A stretch of DNA of 64,000 nt from Beta vulgaris subsp. vulgaris (Eukaryota; Streptophyta; Magnoliopsida; Caryophyllales; Amaranthaceae). Below the pieces are notes generated by a model. That model was not told the DNA's origin and searched no databases. It was given only the letters and a program-made list of their open reading frames with translations. Below are positions 25,622-36,179 of the stretch, in pieces; positions within the stretch are counted from its first letter, which is position 1; the number at the start of each line of letters is the position of its first letter. Where the stretch lies: NCBI RefSeq assembly GCF_026745355.1, contig NC_079209.1, positions 52,064,828-52,128,827 of the forward strand, written 5' to 3'. A program made the translations under genes and the position numbers.

Positions 25622-28499
25622 CAAATAAGAATGTACTAACTGGAACAAGAATTTACAATTGAAGGGGAAGCTGTAAAGCTATAAGTGTAACGTTTTCTTC
25701 TGTTTGGGTGTTCCTTTTCTTTCCTTTTTCATCTAGAGCCCTTTGACGTTTGAACTTCTATTTTATATTTCATGAAAGGAGTTTTTATTACTTACCAGCT
25801 TTTAAATTGCAATTTTTGCGAGTTATCACCTTCTAATTCTTTCATTTGATTTTTTGTTTTTGTATGGAAGCACCTATTAGTCAAATTTATAATACCTTGT
25901 AAAACGCTATAAGCTAGTAGTTTGCCGTGGGACAAGAAATTCAGAAAGACACTTTATGTTGGGTTTTTATCAGGGTTCGTGAAATCATGGAAAAGGATAG
26001 CAGAAAAGACCCTGAAACAGACCCAAATGCTGTATTAGCTAAAGTCTTAGTCGATCAGGTTCGTCATCTGTACATGTTTTAATTGATCAATTCCCATTGC
26101 TATTCCTTTGTTCGGATATTAAGTATTTTCCTTTAAAAACCAATGTGTTTGATGGTAATAGACAGTTGTGTGCTCTTATTATATCTGCTGATAGAGAAGT
26201 TGTAATGAATCAGGTGGACCGTAAACTGGTGAAGCAGACTGTAATGACTTCTGTTTATGGTGTTACATTTGTTGGGGCAAGGGAGCAAATTAAGAGGAGG
26301 TTAGAGGAGAAGGGTGTTATCACAGATGACAGACTGCTTTTTTCTGCAGCCTGCTATTCTGCTAAGGTAAGAAATTGTACAGCATTTGGAACATAAAGGA
26401 ATTATGGAGTTTTCACTATGTAATAATGCGTGGAAAGTAATTCTTACATCACAATACCATCCTCTTCTAGGTAACTATGTCTGCCCTCGGTCAGTTATTT
26501 CAAGCTGCACGTGGTATCATGGATTGGCTTGGTGATTGTGCTAAGGTAGTGGGTCCTGTATTGCTAAGAACATGAGATAACAAGCATGAAACTTAAAAGA
26601 CATCTACATGATACTACAATAGTTTGGCTTGGTGATTGTGATCTTCATCTGACCTGTCCATCTCTACAGGTTGTTGCTTCTGAAAATCAACCTGTTCGCT
26701 GGACCACTCCTCTTGGTTTGCCAGTAGTACAGCCATACTGTAAAAGTAAAAGACATCTTGTGAGTTTCCTATCACATTGCTTGATATTGTCTAGCCTACT
26801 CTTTTCCATTGCAAAGATACATCTACATGATACTACAATAGTTTACAGTTAAAGACTTTAAAGCAATCTCTTTTTATACACCATAGTTTTCGCACTTAAC
26901 AATATTCTAAATGGATAAAGAGAAACAAAGAAGAAAGATTGAAAAATGGTATATGGGTGTAAAATAAAAATTAAAAAGCATAATTTTATGTTTGGTTTAT
27001 TTCTCTAAGCCATCTCCTCTCCCAAAGCAGAGTTCAGTTATGATATTACTTAATCTTGCACGCAGCAAAATATGATAGATCTGAAGCAATATTGTGCTCT
27101 GCACCATTATGTTTGGTTGGCCATAGCTTTTACATAGATCCGTTGTAACAAAAATTTGACCAAATTCTTGCTGGTCTGCAGATAAAAACATCTCTTCAGG
27201 TTTTGGCCTTGCAACAAGAAGGTGAAGGGGTAAGCTCGTGTTCTTTTCCTCGCGTGTCAGTTATTTTTCTCTTGCCACCCCCCTTTAAAGCTTTCTGCAT
27301 GTAACAAACTGATTTGAATTTTTACTATCAGATTGAAGTGAAAAAACAACGGACTGCTTTTCCTCCAAACTATGTTCACTCACTTGATGGCACTCATATG
27401 ATGATGACTGCTGTGGCATGCAGAGATGCCGGTTTACAGTTTGCAGGTTTTTCACCTGACCATATTAACTTCCTGTTCTCTTGTGTAGTCACATTCCTTT
27501 GTTCTTATGTGTTCGGAAAACCAGCCTTAGCTGCAGATGACGTGAAGCAAATTAAAACATTTGTGTACTATTGTCTTTGCAGGAGTGCATGATTCATTTT
27601 GGACGCATGCATGTGATGTGGAAAAGATGAATCAAATTCTTCGCGAAAAGTTTGTAGAGCTGTATGATATGCCGATTCTAGAAAATGTGAGAATTTATGG
27701 CTTAATTTGAAAGATATATTCCCTCCTTTTAATAAAAAAGGCCATGTTCGATCAAAGGTCTATATCTAAAAAGAATTGAGTTAAATTTTCACTGCTATCC
27801 TTCGTCATGTAAAAGTTTTTATATCTCCAACATGCCAACATATTCTTTTGTTAAAATTCTTGATTTTAGAGTATTATCAAGGGTAATATGTGAAAGCTTA
27901 AAGTTTTAACTTGAGTGGCCTATTCTATTGGGACATCTTAAAATAGAGATGTGGACTATTGTTAAGAGACAGGAGAAGAATTCCTAGTTACCAACATTTT
28001 TGGGGCGTATATTCAACTATACATGTTGTATTGAATTACTCATGTTTTTACAAATGTTATAAATCCAATATATCTCCTATCAACTATATTAGGATAGTAT
28101 TGTATTAGTAATGTTTTTGTTTCAAGGTACAGCATTGGTAATTACATATACAACATTTGTGATTCAACATACAATATAATAAATGTTAGAAATATAGAAC
28201 AAAATGCTCCTAACAGTTAGGAATTGGGCAGCGGACCAGGAGTAACTACAAAGCTCTTCCATCTTATCAACAAATAGCACATTGCATGACTTATAGCCTA
28301 ATCAACACTCTAATACTAGTCGGATGTGATTTATAGTTTCTTGTTTCTTGTTTCTTTTCCCTTAAGGTTTTCTATAAATTGTTTGCAGTTGCTTGAGAGC
28401 TTCCAGGCATCATATCCAAAATCAACCTTCCCACCACTTCCAGAACGAGGGACCTTTGACTTGGAAGAAGTCCTTGAATCACCGTACTTCTTCAACTGA
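13252..28499 (+). CDS. RPOT3: Phage-type RNA polymerase, plastid RpoTp (NEP)
   Basis: Single-subunit T7-like RNA polymerase that transcribes plastid genes, encoded in the nucleus. Nineteen exons join in frame to 2976 bases (991 codons; Arabidopsis RPOT3 is about the same): 13252-14082, 15999-16196, 16294-16427, 16795-16864, 17238-17296, 18717-18834, 20697-20810, 21087-21218, 22124-22540, 24069-24119, 24681-24751, 25974-26058, 26214-26366, 26471-26545, 26670-26759, 27182-27229, 27332-27446, 27583-27686, 28389-28499. All introns are GT-AG. Residues 1-~100 are Ser/Thr-rich, acid-poor and start [12 protein letters not shown], a chloroplast transit peptide. Then [10 protein letters not shown] and the [13 protein letters not shown] block typical of RpoTp. 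Motif [17 protein letters not shown] has catalytic Asp692; motif [11 protein letters not shown] has Lys767 and Tyr775; motif [13 protein letters not shown] has His923 and Asp924; the end is SPYFFN. All catalytic residues are intact, so it should be active. The N-terminal blocks fit RpoTp rather than the mitochondrial RpoTm or dual-targeted RpoTmp. Confidence 0.95.
17600..18345 (+). mobile_element. Retroelement relics inside polymerase intron 5
   Basis: From about 17960 to 18330 the DNA resembles the 3' end of plant L1-type LINEs: a decayed peptide [13 protein letters not shown] followed by the hallmark words GCAAGCCGACCCCAATCCTA and TTGGGATTC. Stops interrupt every frame. Just before it, 17860-17930 (ATTAGAGATATTAATGCTCA then AAGTTTTACATCGCCAAGTG) resembles the right half of the Stowaway copies at 41468 and 52709. 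A CA microsatellite follows at 18423-18441. Limits are approximate. Confidence 0.45.
19987..20446. repeat. Compound ATAT/GTATAT/TG microsatellite in polymerase intron 6
   Basis: About 460 bases made almost only of TA, ATATGT and finally TG units, with several self-complementary switches between ATATAC and GTATAT phases near 20130 and 20390, so the array can fold into cruciforms. It ends in (TG)n just before a short unique insert. Long open frames across it are artefacts of periodicity. Confidence 0.9.
20447..20586. mobile_element. Short element bordered by TA/TG microsatellites
   Basis: A 140-bp unique stretch lies between two compound (TA)n(TG)n tracts. Its ends are loosely inverted: AGAAACTGGGAACCACT on the left and AGAACCCTCTTATGGTGAGA then ACCACT on the right (reverse complement). 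Inside, TGCTCATTT-like words repeat. This fits a microsatellite-associated MITE, in the manner of the rice Micron elements, but termini are imperfect. Confidence 0.45.
20587..20645. repeat. (TA)n(TG)n microsatellite, right border copy
   Basis: About ten TA units pass directly into about seventeen TG units. The order is the same as at the left border (20385-20446), so the compound repeat brackets the 140-bp insert. It ends about 50 bases before polymerase exon 7. Confidence 0.9.
25077..25573. mobile_element. 497-bp near-perfect inverted repeat (foldback MITE) in polymerase intron 11
   Basis: The left arm starts GAAGTGAGTTCATATGAGAA and the right arm ends with its complement, TTATGAACTCACTTC. 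Arms of roughly 235 bases pair across the whole element, e.g. CTAATCCAATCGTGTGGTTG (from ~25286) with CAACCACACGATTGGATTAG (from ~25357); the apical loop is about 20 bases near 25315-25335. Both sides are (TA)n tracts (25060-25076 and 25574-25615), so a target duplication cannot be read. No coding capacity. In the pre-mRNA it would form a long stem lying wholly within one intron. Confidence 0.85.
26523..26850. repeat. Patchwork short duplications around exon 14 and 15
   Basis: The exon 14 word TTGGCTTGGTGATTGTG (26524-26540) recurs in intron 14 at about 26624-26640, and ACATCTACATGATACTACAA followed by TAGTTT occurs at ~26600 and again at ~26818 in intron 15. AAAAGACATCT from the end of exon 15 also matches the start of the first copy. 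Reading frames of the exons are not affected. Confidence 0.7.
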
Positions 28500-29394
28500 A
28501 ATTTGAACATAACAATATGCAATCTGAAAAGCAAATTCTGTTTGGCCCCCAGAAGATTGTTCTGCAACGAACGTTGGACGTCATGTTCAGGTTCATTGCT
28601 GACCGAGCTAAGGACGCGCTAACCCAGAAGTTCTTTCATGGTAATGCTTTTTTGGCCTTTTGATGGGTATATAAAGCTAACTGAATCTGGTGAGAAGCTC
28701 AAACACGGACATATCACTTGATCGGACAATGGTGTTTTATACCATTTCCCTTATAGAGAACTGCTATTGCAATATAGGAAGAACCGGCCTGGTTGTCATG
28801 AGAGCTCCTGGAAATGTTGCTGCTTATTTCCATCTCCTTTTTATGATGTGGAAGCTGCTTGAAGAAGCCTCATAGGCAGCCAGTGACTATACTCAGATGA
28901 CTTGTGTCTATTTTTGTTGTGAAGAGCTTGTAAATAGGTGGTAACCTTATGTTTTACTTCTATCTCATTGTTGTATGAACCAAAAAGGTAGAAGAGATTT
29001 TGTACCAGGCAGCAAGACACCAAAGTATTCATTGTTTTGTATATTGTAAAAATTCAGTCAGTATATAATATAGAAAATTTCTTATCTTCTCTCAATTTGT
29101 TGTTGGTCTGCTGGAAAGCTTGCTAGGATAAGTTTGATCTACCGTTGGTCTGACAATAATTGATTGACAAAGCGTCTTGTGTGTGGCCACACACGTCATT
29201 TTCAGCCTGTCATCTCATTATCAAAAGGTCAAATCTTACTCGTTTCTCATCGGAATCAGGCTTTCGATCAGGCATCGAAAAGCTATCAAGCAAAATTTTT
29301 ATCCCAATTTGAATTTCGGTTTCCAAAGATATTGAGTTTGCTGTGAGATATGATCTTTTGAAGTTAACACTTGTGCACAAACGTTTATGAATGA
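28500..29394 (+). other. Polymerase 3' UTR and spacer
   Basis: Follows the polymerase stop. No gene recognised. AATATA words near 29064 could serve as polyadenylation signals. A 16-bp perfect palindrome GTGTGTGGCCACACAC is at 29179-29194. From 29200 the sequence grades into the repeat described next. Confidence 0.5.
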
Positions 29395-29765
29395 ATGTAG
29401 TTACTCTTGTGAGCAAATGGAATTACTTGCATGAATATGTGGTTACTCTCAATAAAAGGGAGTCGCTCCTATAAATAAATGTGGTATAACAAAAGGGAAT
29501 ATTGATCCGTTTACTCTTATAAGGGAATGAAGTTGCACATATATAAAAATAGGGTTAATTTTTAAAAAATTAAGGTTACTCGTATAATTAAATAGGGTTG
29601 CCTTATGATTGAACGAGATTACTCGTGTTGACAAATGAAGTTACTCGTATGAATAAATGAGATTACTTTTGTGAATAATTGGGGTTATCCATTTGATTAA
29701 ATAGGATTGTCATATGATTAACTGAGGTTACTTGTATGAAGAAATGAGATTACCTTAGTGAACTA
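29395..29765. repeat. Degenerate ~28-bp tandem repeat (minisatellite)
   Basis: Variants of GTTACTCGTATGAATAAATGAG follow one another, for example at ~29395, 29440, 29574, 29604, 29639, 29660, 29727. Units are 25-32 bases, many differing by several bases, and the phase is interrupted near 29480-29560. No open frame of interest. The array lies between the polymerase gene and an LTR-like unit. Confidence 0.65.
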
Positions 29766-30112
29766 TTGGATGGCATGGCAGATTAATGGCGGATTCTGGA
29801 CGAGAAGCAAGACGACGTATTTTAAGAGGAGGTCAAGATCGTCTAGCTCTCATCACAAGTCAAAAACCTTCTATACTACTTTTCTTGTGTTCTAATGTCT
29901 TCTTGCTTGCGATTTCATTTACGAAATTACTCGAGTTTTTTTAAGCTTACTGATTTGGTGAGGTTGGAAAGTAATGAAGTAGAGGAGAGAGAGAGAGGGG
30001 GGGGGGGGGGGGGAAGAAGGAGATTGGAGAGAGAGATGAGGAGGAAAAGAGGAACGAACAAAGTAACAGTGAAAAGCGCGTGTTAAGGATAAGGTTTCTC
30101 TGTTTAGGCTTC
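29766..30112. other. Spacer with GA and poly-G tract
   Basis: An AGAGAGAG stretch runs into an unbroken run of about fifteen G at 29998-30013 and then GAAGAAGGAG. No gene recognised. Runs of this kind are unstable and often misassembled, so the length may not be exact. Confidence 0.5.
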
Positions 30113-30231
30113 ATACATGGGTCGCCCACCCGAAAAGTTAGTACAAAGTACAAAGAATAAGAGAAGGAATTCGAACATGTGACCTATCATTTACAACACC
30201 TCAATCATAACCATTAGATCAAGACATCCTT
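30113..30231 (-). mobile_element. SINE-like unit with tRNA-derived head
   Basis: On the minus strand, GTCTTGATCTAATGGTTATG resembles a pol III A box with flanks and GGTCACATGTTCGAATTCC a B box, about 35 bases apart, as in tRNA-derived plant SINEs. A non-tRNA body follows through TTCTTTGTACTTTG. It does not fold as a complete tRNA and has no acceptor end, so it is not an active tRNA gene. The end of the body is uncertain. Confidence 0.5.
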
Positions 30232-30479
30232 AGTTTACTCCAACTAATGATAAGTGTGGGTAAAATGATAGGCCACACAATATTTGAATATCTCATGTCT
30301 AGTCGTGTCATGTTTTTGTACTTATGCATCATATGGTGATTTTGCTATGCTTTTTTTACTAAAGTTTGTGCCTCTTTGTTATACATATTATTATCATATC
30401 ATAGAAATTTTTTTACAATGTTAATTACTTAAGATCATTTGAAAATCCTAACTAAATTAGAGTTTGTATTTACAGAATT

Positions 30480-31090
30480 ATCTAAGAATTTGACGATCCT
30501 AATTGTTATTTGTAATTTGAAATCTTGTGAAAATGACATATGCTGATTTTGAGTGCACATATCTCTCAACCTATAAATGATTTTGATGTGATTCAAATTG
30601 GAGGTGATACCTTGTTTAAAGAGCTTTCCAACGACATGTTATACGCCCAATTTCGATGAGAAACGAGAAAGTTATGGTTGTTTTACGAAACATTGTCGAA
30701 TTGGAATTTTGCTCAATCGGGTCGAGATCCCTTAATGAACTACTATCGGGCGAACAACGTCCGATCGGGCCCGAGACATCGGCCAGTTTGATTTTAATGA
30801 TTGGACGACGAGAATTTTGACGCGGAGTGTGCGATTTCTTCTAGGGTTTTGTGCAGAGTATATTCTAGGGTTTCTTAGGGTTCCTTGTGTCATAAAAGGA
30901 CCCCCTTGGTAGTCATTATTTGACACACTTTTAGACTCTAGTATTTTAGGACTACTTGTAATTATTCTCTCTTTTTTCTTCATCATAGTGAAGAAGCTCT
31001 CGATTCCCCTACTTGTGGACGTAGGTCTATATTGCCTGAATCACGTAAATCCTTGTGTTCTCTTGTTTATCTTCTTTATTGTTTTTCTCG
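30480..31090 (+). mobile_element. Copia-type LTR-like sequence
   Basis: The right part carries the run GAAGCTCTCGATTCCCCTAC then TTGTGGACGTAGGTC...GAATCACGTAAATCCTTGTG, which is the U5 region of many plant Ty1/copia LTRs. A TCATAAAAGGACCCCC TATA-like region and a CTAGGGTTT-rich stretch precede it, as expected for U3/R. No gag-pol follows and no second LTR was seen, so a solo or truncated LTR is likely. Termini (TG...CA) and target duplication were not pinned down. Confidence 0.5.
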
Positions 31091-31339
31091 TTCTTATTAT
31101 TTCATTGATTTTGTTTCACATTAATCAAACACTAGAACACCCTTTGTTAATATTAACTAAACAATTTTGCTATTTTCAATGTCAATCATTAATAGTTAAG
31201 TCAAAAAACATTGTTAAATAAATCACAAAAAGGAAAGTGTATATAGCAAAACCAAATAGAGGAAATATCTAATTTATCTTATCTATTGTCACACCTAATA
31301 ACATATGAATATAACAAAATATTTCGGGTGGAACGGGTT

Positions 31340-31560
31340 TACAATAATTTATTGTGTACCCATAATGACTTTATCACACAAAAACTGACTATATTAGTAA
31401 AAGAAATAACTGTAACATACGAAGACCGAATATATCACAAAAATTAATTGTATCATATAAAAATTGACTACAATAAATGTGATTGTAGCACACGGAAATT
31501 TACTATATCAAAAGAACTCTGACTAAATCAAATGAAAGCTAATTATATCATATGGTTTTC
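31340..31560. repeat. Loose ~33-bp AT-rich repetition
   Basis: Recurring words of the form ACTATATCA...AAAAATTGACTATATCA appear at uneven spacing (about 31390, 31430, 31465, 31500, 31535). The similarity is weak and may be a very old tandem array. No gene in this stretch. Confidence 0.35.
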
Positions 31561-31721
31561 GGTGCAAAACAAGTTATTTTGAACCATACATTCAAATTTT
31601 TTTTAATATAATTATACTGTAATAAAAAATATCTCGTGCGAGTTTCAAAAGGTAGTAACCATATCATCATATATACATATAAAAGCAAATAGGTCTTTCC
31701 CCGTATCATTCACTTAAAGCA

Positions 31722-32386
31722 TGAAAGTTCTATTGTGCTCCCGGGAGCACGGTGCACACCATGCATCTAGTAAATTTGTTCCATTTCCGATAACTAAATT
31801 TTCTATTTCAACAAACGTTCATTTTAAGCATATTTTTCAACAAAAACTGTGTTCTAGTTTTCTTAAAATTGTTCTATTTTCAATAAACAAATGTTCTATT
31901 TCAACAAATGTTCGTTTTAAGCTTATTTTTCAGCAAAAAATTATGTTCTATATTTTGTTAATCTATTTTTATCTTCGATAAGCAAATGTTCAATTTAAAA
32001 ATGTTCTTTTAAAACTTATTTTCCACCAAAAAATATGTTCTATTTTCACTAAAAATATGTTCTATATTTGATAAGCATATGTTTTATTTAAGTAACTGAA
32101 TTCTAGTAATGTTCCACTTCAACCAAAAATGTTCATTTTCGTATTTGGATTTTGGTAATGTTCCACTTCAACAGTAAACTGTTCTTTTTAATAAATGAAT
32201 TCTTATAATGTTCCATTTCAACAATAAAATGTTCGTTTTCGTAAATGAATTTTGTAACGTTCCACTTCAACAGTAAAATGTTCGTTTTCGTATTCGTAAA
32301 TGTTCGTTTTCGTATTCATAAATGTTCTATTTTGTATTGTGGGAGCACAGTTCTCATTGTGCTCCCGGGAGCACAATGCACGCATT
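31722..32386. mobile_element. 665-bp element with 10-bp target duplication (MULE-like MITE)
   Basis: ACTTAAAGCA occurs directly on both sides (31712-31721 and 32387-32396). Ten bases inside the left and nine inside the right end, ATTGTGCTCCCGGGAGCAC appears in inverted orientation; it contains the 16-bp palindrome GTGCTCCCGGGAGCAC (31736-31750 and 32359-32374). The core is a degenerate tandem array of ~33-50 bp units with AATGTTCTATTTCAACAAA. A 9-11 bp duplication is typical of Mutator-like elements, and a repetitive core between inverted ends is known for them. No transposase. Confidence 0.7.
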
Positions 32387-32518
32387 ACTTAAAGCAAGTG
32401 CTCCATGTCGTTTCAACATCAAGTATGACATATGTGATTGCAACACTCATTTTTAGGCAGTGTGGAATCTCAGTTGAGAAAGGCAAGCACCTCATTATAT
32501 ATTTTTAAAATAAAATAT

Positions 32519-32688
32519 ATACTTCTTTCGCAACAAAATAGATGTTACACTTTTCAAAACACACTTTTGTAGGCAATTTTTTGAAGAGAGAAATGAAGAG
32601 AAAGAAAAAAGGAGACCCATTAGATAAGACAGAGATAGAGAGATATTGTTGCCTAAAAAGGAAGTGTAACACCTATTTTGTTACAACC
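32519..32688. mobile_element. Stowaway-like remnant
   Basis: Left TACTTCTTTCGCAACAAAAT then AGATGTTACACTTTTC pairs with GAAGTGTAACACCTATTTTG then TTACAA at the right. The TACTCCCTCCGT-type ending is eroded on the left and missing on the right, so the target TA pair cannot be confirmed. The interior is purine-rich and non-coding. Confidence 0.5.
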
Positions 32689-32711
32689 ATTTTTAGAAAG
32701 TGTAACATATA

Positions 32712-33481
32712 TCTCTATTATATAAGGGAAGTGGTGAGCAATGGTGTCCTCTTTTGAAATGCCTATTTTGCCTCTCTTCCCTTTCTAAATTATAAAAGGA
32801 ATGTCAAAATCAAAATTGACACTCAAAGAAAACTACCGAAAATTAATTTACAACACTCGCTCACAAATCACTTAAAAGAAGAAATTTTACAAATCACTCA
32901 TACAATTGAGAAAATCACGTTATAAAAATCACGCAAATCACTCAAATAATCGAAAAACTTTATTAAAACTTAAAATTAATATACAAACTAATACTAATAA
33001 CCTAGAACGTCAATACATACAAAAACGTTTACAAAAATTTACTTACAAATCACTATTCTCAAGAACCATTCACAATTAATGGTGGGTTATTAAAAATAGA
33101 GGTGTATTTGTAGTGAAATCAGAATTTAGAAGTTAGACAGGGAAAAAATTATTTACTTTTTTATAGTGTTTAGAATTTAGAAGTTAGTACTGTAATTAAT
33201 TCAAAAATCTACTAAAAAATTATAATATTATAAATCATAAGTAAATTCAATAAAATTTCTATTTTGTTCATAGAATTCAACTTTGAAAAGTAAAAAAAAA
33301 AAAAAAAAAAAAAAATAATGGTGAGAGACTTAAGTGACAGAAACTAAACCAATCAAATTTTGCAACTAAAAACAATTATACTTCATATGTCTAATGTTCA
33401 AATTTTGACTCTTATGCCGAAGAAAATCGAGTTTTTGTTTTGAAAAAAATTCAAGCACGCATCGCGTGCAAAAAATTCTAG
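32712..33481 (+). mobile_element. Non-autonomous Helitron-like element, 770 bp, complete
   Basis: Starts TCTCTATTATATAAGGGAAG after an A and ends AAAAATTCTAG before a T. Hairpin GCACGC-ATC-GCGTGC at 33455-33469, nine bases before the CTAG. The subterminal AATGGTGTCCTCTTTTGAAA is shared with the copy at 11078. A poly-A tract of about 22 bases lies at 33293-33315. No Rep/helicase. The best single representative of this family in the window. Confidence 0.75.
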
Positions 33482-33646
33482 TTTTGTTATGAAGGAAGTA
33501 CATAATTACATCTAATGATGATTTTATAAATAACAAGAACAAATCCCTTGATTGTAGCTAGAAATTCTGATATGTTGAGAAAAAAGTATATATTGAACTC
33601 AATAGTAATGTTTGGTGAATTAAGATAGTGTTTTAAGTAGCCTTTA

Positions 33647-34755
33647 GGCTATGTTCAGTTTACCTTATTTTTGCTTATTTCAGATCTAATCAGATCATAT
33701 CAGATCAAAAAAAATAAGTTCAGATTAAATCATATCAGTTCAGATCAGATCATGCTTATATTTAAAAACTCATTATTTATTAAATATCTTTCATTACATA
33801 TTCGTAAAAATTATAATAATTGAATATTAATAAAGTACTCATTGAGACTAATCAAACAAGACCCCACATGACTATACCTTTTCTTATATATTGAGAAAAA
33901 TCTAAAAAATTCTCTCTGATTGTGAATAGTGTCAAGATTCTAAGTGAGAAAGATAAAAAAAAAATACAAAGGGAGTATTATTATTTACTAGTACATTTGT
34001 TCAAAAGAATAACTATTGTTGTTGTACTTATTAATTATTAATATTGATAGTTATTATTAATCTTGTTGTTATCATTATAAATGTCATTGTTATCATTATT
34101 TTAAGTTATTTTGTTGTTACTAAATAATAGAAAATTAAAAGCGAAAAATATAAAATATGATAGCTCAAATTCATGCCAACAAAACTAATAGTTCGGATTA
34201 CATTTTAAAATAAGCTAAGTGCGAGATATACAAATTATAAATTTAGATTCGTTATACCTCTTCCTAATACCGAATTCCAAATCTCTATAGCTATTTGAAG
34301 TTGCACACTATTTATTTCTTTCTTGCGCAAGTCATAATTGTTTGTATATCTTATTTTATTTTATATGAAAAAAGAGTTGAATCTGCCGACTTTTAAAGTG
34401 TAAAACTTTTTTTTTAAGGGAAAGTGTGAAACATTGTATAAATTAATGACTTGGGTTATATAGTTATTTTTAGTAATAATTATTATTATGATGATTATAA
34501 TTATTGTTGTCGTTCTTATAATAATGATAATAATAATTATTAATATTAATAATAAAAGTTGTAATAGAAATAAAATGATATTAATAGTAATACTATAAAT
34601 AAGATCTTATAATGTATTCCATAATAATGAATTACAAAGTAATAATATAATAGTAATAATATATTTTATAAAAGATAAGATCTTGTAAATCAGATCAGAT
34701 CAAATCAGAAAAAATAAGTTCAGATCAGAAAATTTCAGGTGAACTAAACATAGCC
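33647..34755. mobile_element. 1.1-kb Tourist-like (PIF/Harbinger) element
   Basis: The left end GGCTATGTTCAGTTTACCTT and the right end (reverse complement GGCTATGTTTAGTTCACCTG) form a terminal inverted repeat, and TTA is duplicated at 33644-33646 and 34756-34758. Subterminal AATCAGATCAGATCA-type repeats are present in inverted orientation at both ends. The interior is very AT-rich with ATTATTATTAATAAT stretches and shows no transposase, so it is non-autonomous. The 3-bp TTA duplication points to PIF/Harbinger. Confidence 0.75.
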
Positions 34756-34758
34756 TTA

Positions 34759-36179
34759 GTGTATGAACTAGTGTTTTAGAAAAACTATGAAGTATATGTT
34801 AGCTTTTGAGGTAGATAACTTTTGGAGTAACTTTTACCGAAGTTAAACTAATTATCATAAAAATATTTTTCACAATTAAAGTCTATTAGCTAATATAACA
34901 TGCTAATAGCTACTCAACTTATCAGCTAGTACAAGATCTGACAACTACTGGTAGAGCTAACCACTACCAGCAACAACTACTTTATCCGAACAAAACGGAT
35001 ATCCGCATAAACTTGGCGTTACTACCCGTAAGAACAGTGCTAAGTCCCCAAAAAAGTCATGTGCGATATACTTGACTTTATATCCAAAATGAAAAGTTTA
35101 GATTGAAAAAAGAGATAATGAAAATTTAGGGTGGAACTCGAAAACATCTGCTTATTTCTCTCTCCCAATGGTCAAACTGTTTGAGAGTTTATGAGGAGAG
35201 AGAGGATTGAAAATAATGTAAGAAATAGAGAGAGAAAAGGGAGGAAAGAAACTAAGAAAGTGTTAGACATTTCTTGAGGAAGAACAGTTCATCCTCTTCT
35301 TTATTAGTTGGTAGCTCTGGGAAATTGGGGAAGACAAGTAGCAACAAACCACTGGTGCATGTGCAGTAATCTAACGACTTCAATTTTTTCGTCTCAACGG
35401 CAACTAGGCGAGGGAAATTTTTTTAACTTTATTTTGTGAATAACGATAATATTTTTTCAAAAAAGCTTTTTCTTTAAATAAGTACTAACATTTTTGTCCT
35501 TTTTATAAATAGAGCCCAATATTAAAATACTTTCATACATTTTCACACACAATATTCGATTGACATATATAATTAGTCATAATATGAGTTTAAATAATAA
35601 TTAAACTACAACCATTGATCATTAGTATAGTTTTAATTGACCAAATATGATAAATATGGTTAGTATTGAAATGGAATAAGAGGAGATAAAAAATATGGTG
35701 GGATGTGGTAAATAGTAGAAGAAAGAATTTGGTAACCTTAAAAAGGTTTAAGACCAAAAAATTAAAGGTTCTTGAGTAAATTTAGTATAAGACACCTCAA
35801 TCGTCGCGTGTTCACCAGGACTAGTAAGACCATGCATAACAAAATACTAAATACATTGAAGTATTGTCACAAAATTTTAACTTAGCAGACTAATATATTG
35901 ATATTTTTGTGTCAATACTTTAATGTATTTGATATTTGATTATTTTTTAAGAAATAATTTTATTAATTACTTATAAATTTTTAAACCAGTTTTGAAAGGG
36001 CATAAAATATATACTGTAGCATCTTGTATATAGATTAACAACTTTTAACGCGATGACGAAGCGGAACCATCTGATTAATAATGTGCTCCATAGGATTAAG
36101 TAGCCAATACGAAGGTAGCTAAGGAAGGAGAAAAAAACAAGCGCGACTAGACTCTAAAAGAGGGTGAGATGTTGATAAA
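34759..36179. other. Spacer, no gene recognised
   Basis: AT-rich with scattered purine tracts (35200-35260). No open frame or clear element end seen. The last ~150 bases (36040-36179) may already belong to the upstream part of the broken gene that follows. Confidence 0.35.
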
